From an uncultured Hungatella sp. (lineage in GTDB: Bacteria; Bacillota; Clostridia; Lachnospirales; Lachnospiraceae), in assembly GCA_910586845.1 (NCBI GenBank), contig CAJUJV010000015.1:36997-53552 (forward strand): a stretch of 16,556 bases of DNA, in the 5' to 3' direction. The notes under the pieces were generated by a model. The model saw nothing but the letters and a program-made list of their open reading frames with translations, had not been told where the DNA came from and did not search any database. Made by a program: the position numbers and the translations under genes. Shown one piece after another: positions 14,095 through 16,556 of this stretch (position 1 is its first letter; every line of letters starts with the position of its first letter).

Positions 14095-14412
14095 TTATTG
14101 CTCTTCCTGAGACAGAGTCTCCTCCTCAGTCTCTGTCTCCTCCTCCAGAGAAGTCCCGGCCTCTGCGGCTTCATCCTCGCTGTCATCTTCGCTCAGGATC
14201 TTGACCTTGGACTGATACAGCTCCTCCACTGCCATGGACAAAGGCTTCTTGTTGCGGGACTGGACCATAGGCTCTTCCCCTGCGATCAGCTGTCTGGCTC
14301 TCTTGGCCGTAGCGATGACGATAGAATAACGGCTCTGGACTACCGGTTCCTCTCCCGGCTCTACCTCACTGTTTACCGCATTGATCAAATCTGTGTATGA
14401 TGGATGTAACAT
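14095..14412 (-). CDS. rpoZ: DNA-directed RNA polymerase omega subunit
   Basis: Omega binds the beta-prime subunit and assists RNA polymerase assembly and stability. The 105-residue protein has the conserved core: MLHPSYTDLINAVN, then RYSIVIATAKRARQL at 28-42, then KPLSMAVEEL at about 56-65. It carries a long acidic Glu/Ser/Thr tail from about 74 to 105 that extends beyond the minimal omega core. GEEPVVQSR (20-28) recurs almost exactly as GEEPMVQSR (45-53). The ATG has AGGAG 6 bases upstream. It follows gmk by 14 bp, as in Bacillus. The gene ends in front of a clear terminator. Confidence 0.93.
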   Translation of the reverse strand: MLHPSYTDLINAVNSEVEPGEEPVVQSRYSIVIATAKRARQLIAGEEPMVQSRNKKPLSMAVEELYQSKVKILSEDDSEDEAAEAGTSLEEETETEEETLSQEEQ

Positions 14413-14426
14413 ACTGTTCTCCTTTC

Positions 14427-15047
14427 TTATATGGCTTTCAACTCTGATCTCATCTGTTCGATAAAATCAAGATTGCTGCTGACTTTTCTGTGCTGAGCCT
14501 GAATCAGCTGATGCATGGCTTCCACACAGGTATCGATCTGATCATTGACCAGAATATAATCGTAAGAAGTCATGCCATCCGCCTCATCGGCTGCCCGGTG
14601 CAGCCTCTGATCAATCACTTCCATGGTCTCCGTCCCCCTCCCTATGAGCCGGCGTTTCAGCTCATCGGCGCTGGGAGGCATGACAAACAGAAGCAGCGCA
14701 TCCGGAAACCTCTCCTTGATCTTCAGGGCTCCCTGGATCTCGATCTCCAGAATCACATCTTTTCCGTCAGCCATCTGCTGAAACACATACTGTCTGGGAG
14801 TTCCGTAATAATTGTTCACATATTGAGCGTGTTCGATCAGCTGTCCTTCTTCGATCATCCGTTCAAATCTTTCTCTGGTGACAAAGAAATATTCTCTCCC
14901 ATCCATCTCGCCTTCCCTGGGCTTCCTGGTAGTGGCCGATATGGAAAGAGCATAATTGTGATGCTTCTCCAGCATGGCCTTGATCAGAGTCCCCTTTCCG
15001 GCTCCCGAAAATCCGGATACTACAACTAAAATTCCCTGGTCGCTCAT
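14427..15047 (-). CDS. gmk: Guanylate kinase
   Basis: Gmk converts GMP to GDP with ATP, linking GMP and stringent nucleotide pools to GTP. The 206-residue protein is full length. It has the P-loop SGFSGAGKGT at 11-20, the GMP-binding SISATTRKPREGE segment (about 35-47), DGREYFFV (about 49-56) and the conserved VILEIEIQGALKIK (about 98-111). The ATG has AGGAG 9 bases upstream. The yicC stop is only 12 bp upstream, so no gene fits between; in many Firmicutes remA (DUF370) occupies this gap. Confidence in function is high. Confidence 0.97.
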   Translation of the reverse strand: MSDQGILVVVSGFSGAGKGTLIKAMLEKHHNYALSISATTRKPREGEMDGREYFFVTRERFERMIEEGQLIEHAQYVNNYYGTPRQYVFQQMADGKDVILEIEIQGALKIKERFPDALLLFVMPPSADELKRRLIGRGTETMEVIDQRLHRAADEADGMTSYDYILVNDQIDTCVEAMHQLIQAQHRKVSSNLDFIEQMRSELKAI

Positions 15048-15059
15048 CTTGTCAGTCTC

Positions 15060-15938
15060 CTATTCAATGTTCTGGATCTGTTCTCTTACCTTCTCGATCT
15101 CCGTCTTCAGTGCGATGGCCTTTTCCGAAACTTCCAGGTCATTGGCCTTGGACAGGATCGTGTTGGCCTCCCGGTTCATCTCCTGGGCGATAAAGTCCAG
15201 CTTCCTGCCGATGCTCCCGCCTGCCTTCAGCTCGCTCCTGGTGTGGTCCATATGGCTTCGAAGCCGCACGGTCTCCTCATCCACACACACCTTGTCGGCA
15301 AAGACCGTCACCTCTGCGGCGATCCTGTTCTCATCAACTGCAGCGCTCTCCAGAAACTCCCGCACCTTCTCTTCCAGCTTCTTTCTGTACTCCGCCACGA
15401 TCTGGGGGGAACGTTCCTCTATATAGTCCACCAGTTCTGCCATATAGTCCAGCTTTTTCATCAGGTCTTCCTTCAGGTTCTCTCCCTCCAGCCTGCGGCT
15501 CTCCACGAATCTGTCGGCCGCCTCCTTAAGGGCCTCTGAGAGGATCTTCCATATGGCCTCTTCATCCTCCGGCGCTTCCTCCATGGTCAGAACCTCCGGC
15601 ATCCTGGCCAGAGCGGTGACCGTCAGATCGTCCGTGAGACCGAACTGCTCTCCCATCTCCTTAAAATACTGGACATACTCTGCTGCCAGAGCCTTATTAT
15701 ACTTCAGGCACAGCTTCTCCTCCGTGTAATCCTCATAACTGATAAAAACATCGACCTTGCCCCGCTGGATATGGTCTTTCAGCATACTCCGGATGGCGGC
15801 CTCGAAATAGTTAAACCTCTTGGGCATCTTGATACTTAAATCCAGATATCGGTGGTTCACCGCCTTCATCTCTACCGAGATCTTGTACTGGTCCGTCACT
15901 TTTTCACATCTGCCGAAGCCTGTCATGCTTTTTATCAT
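15060..15938 (-). CDS. yicC: YicC/YloC family endoribonuclease
   Basis: YicC-family proteins are metal-dependent endoribonucleases reported to act on small RNAs in Escherichia coli. The 292-residue length is typical. The N-terminal domain (about 1-155) opens with MIKSMTGFGR and contains AVNHRYLDLSIKMPKRF at about 26-42. The C-terminal DUF1732 half (about 205-292) has RLRSHMDHTRSEL, GRKLDFIAQEMNREANTILSK (about 244-264) and a Glu/Lys-rich end. The ATG follows a GAGAGG site about 11 bases upstream, a little far but acceptable. It leads the yicC-gmk-rpoZ group from a near-consensus promoter and diverges from the NFACT gene as in Bacillus. Confidence 0.95.
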   Translation of the reverse strand: MIKSMTGFGRCEKVTDQYKISVEMKAVNHRYLDLSIKMPKRFNYFEAAIRSMLKDHIQRGKVDVFISYEDYTEEKLCLKYNKALAAEYVQYFKEMGEQFGLTDDLTVTALARMPEVLTMEEAPEDEEAIWKILSEALKEAADRFVESRRLEGENLKEDLMKKLDYMAELVDYIEERSPQIVAEYRKKLEEKVREFLESAAVDENRIAAEVTVFADKVCVDEETVRLRSHMDHTRSELKAGGSIGRKLDFIAQEMNREANTILSKANDLEVSEKAIALKTEIEKVREQIQNIE

Positions 15939-15975
15939 CGGTCAACCAGCCTCTCTTTCGTCATAGATACCCTTC

Positions 15976-16004
15976 ATTATAAGGCAAATAGAAATACAAG
16001 TCAA
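15976..16004 (-). promoter_or_regulatory. Near-consensus sigma-A promoter of yicC-gmk-rpoZ
   Basis: On the minus strand TTGACT (15999-16004), a 17-bp spacer and a perfect TATAAT (15976-15981) give one of the best promoters in the window. The leader to yicC would be about 30 nt. Confidence 0.85.
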
Positions 16005-16012
16005 TGACTCCC

Positions 16013-16041
16013 TTGTAAATCTCTTCCAGATTCGATATAAT
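16013..16041 (+). promoter_or_regulatory. Sigma-A promoter of the NFACT/RqcH gene
   Basis: TTGTAA (16013-16018), a 17-bp spacer and perfect TATAAT (16036-16041). The -35 of the divergent yicC promoter is 8 bp away, so the two promoters stand back to back. The leader to the start codon would be about 48 nt. Confidence 0.75.
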
Positions 16042-16095
16042 GGTAACTGTTAATGTAATCCAGGGGTTACTATTTTTCCAAAGGAGCACACTGTC

Positions 16096-16556
16096 ATGGC
16101 ATTAGACGGAATCGTGATCGCAAACATCACAAGAGATATGAAAGAAAAACTGGAAGGCGGCAAGATCAACAAAATCGCCCAGCCTGAAAAAGACGAACTC
16201 TTATTCACCATAAAAAATAACCGGGAGACCCTGCGTCTCTCCATCTCCGCCAGCGCAAGCCTTCCTCTAATCTATTTTACGGAAAAAAACAAGCCCGGCC
16301 CCCTCACTGCCCCCAATTTCTGTATGCTTCTGCGCAAGCATATCGGAACAGGCCGGATCATCAGAGTCAGTCAGCCGGGACTGGAACGGATCATTGAACT
16401 GGAGATCGAACATCTGGATGATATGGGAGATCTGTGCCGCAAGCGTCTGATCGTGGAGCTTATGGGCAAACACAGCAATATCATCTTCTGCCGGGAGGAT
16501 GGCACCATCCTGGACAGCATCAAACACATCTCCTCCCAGGTAAGCTCTGTCCGGGA
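16096..16556 (+). CDS. rqcH: NFACT family / ribosome quality control protein RqcH, 3'-partial
   Basis: RqcH (YloA, Rqc2/NEMF homologue; older name fibronectin-binding protein FbpA) binds stalled 50S subunits and recruits tRNA-Ala to add C-terminal Ala tails that mark nascent chains for degradation. The first 153 codons are present. They show MALDGIVIANITRDM, GPLTAPNFCMLLRKHIGTGRI at about 68-88, and VELMGKHSNIIF at about 120-131, all typical of the NFACT-N domain. The Asp-Arg pair (Asp97-Arg98 in Bacillus) reads Glu97-Arg98 here. The start is ATG with AAGGAG about 9 bases upstream. It diverges from yicC, matching Bacillus yloA-yloC order. The window ends inside the gene, so the coiled-coil and NFACT-R parts are not visible. 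Confidence 0.93.
   Translation, partial: MALDGIVIANITRDMKEKLEGGKINKIAQPEKDELLFTIKNNRETLRLSISASASLPLIYFTEKNKPGPLTAPNFCMLLRKHIGTGRIIRVSQPGLERIIELEIEHLDDMGDLCRKRLIVELMGKHSNIIFCREDGTILDSIKHISSQVSSVR

Noticed and set aside
1..16556. Mobile elements, CRISPR arrays, tRNA or toxin-antitoxin and defence genes
   Set aside because: Reading all gaps and both strands showed no repeat-spacer pattern, terminal inverted repeats, transposase, tRNA-like fold or known defence domain. The genes are ordinary core functions.

Overview
The window looks like a chromosomal housekeeping stretch from an endospore-forming clostridium, most likely a Lachnospiraceae member. The pointers are strong AGGAGG ribosome binding sites, an alpha/beta-type small acid-soluble spore protein (SASP), YlbJ and GerW/YtfJ sporulation proteins, a four-cysteine L28, and protein sequences resembling those of gut Lachnospiraceae. 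The family assignment is inferred from recall, not from a search. I see no mobile element, CRISPR array, rRNA, tRNA, prophage or recognisable riboswitch. No stretch over 300 bases lacks a gene.

Layout. (1) 1-900, + strand: ylbJ/spoVV, cut by the window start. (2) 920-2609, - strand: rsmD, coaD and a 193-residue coiled-coil protein, with a candidate promoter at 2639-2667. (3) 2718-3051: a single SASP gene with a terminator and a possible sigma-G promoter. (4) 3099-7222, - strand: an Asp23/YloU protein, a FakA/YloV-type fatty acid kinase and recG, from a good promoter at 7309-7337. (5) 7362-7678, + strand: rpmB (L28), divergent from group 4, with its own promoter, a leader hairpin and a strong terminator. 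(6) 7732-15938, - strand: a long run yicC, gmk, rpoZ, terminator, rimO, pgsA, cinA, two uncharacterised genes, a DUF2953 gene, gerW/ytfJ and a 46-residue membrane protein. (7) 16096 to the end, + strand: the start of an NFACT/RqcH gene, divergent from yicC.

The order parallels several Bacillus subtilis neighbourhoods: rsmD-coaD-ylbJ; rpmB / yloU-yloV-recG; rqcH / yicC-gmk-rpoZ; and ytfI-ytfJ. Here they lie in one block, without remA, sdaA or fapR-plsX at their Bacillus positions. The content mixes translation and ribosome maintenance (RsmD, L28, RimO, RqcH, YicC), cofactor and lipid metabolism (CoaD, CinA, PgsA, FakA), DNA repair (RecG), transcription and nucleotides (omega, Gmk), and sporulation (YlbJ, SASP, GerW, DUF2953).

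I did not find a clear new defence or mobile system. The best leads for undescribed biology are the uncharacterised genes in the tightly stop-start-coupled segment between cinA and gerW, the 46-residue two-helix protein after gerW, the coiled-coil protein after coaD, and Glu97 in place of the Asp of the RqcH Asp-Arg pair.
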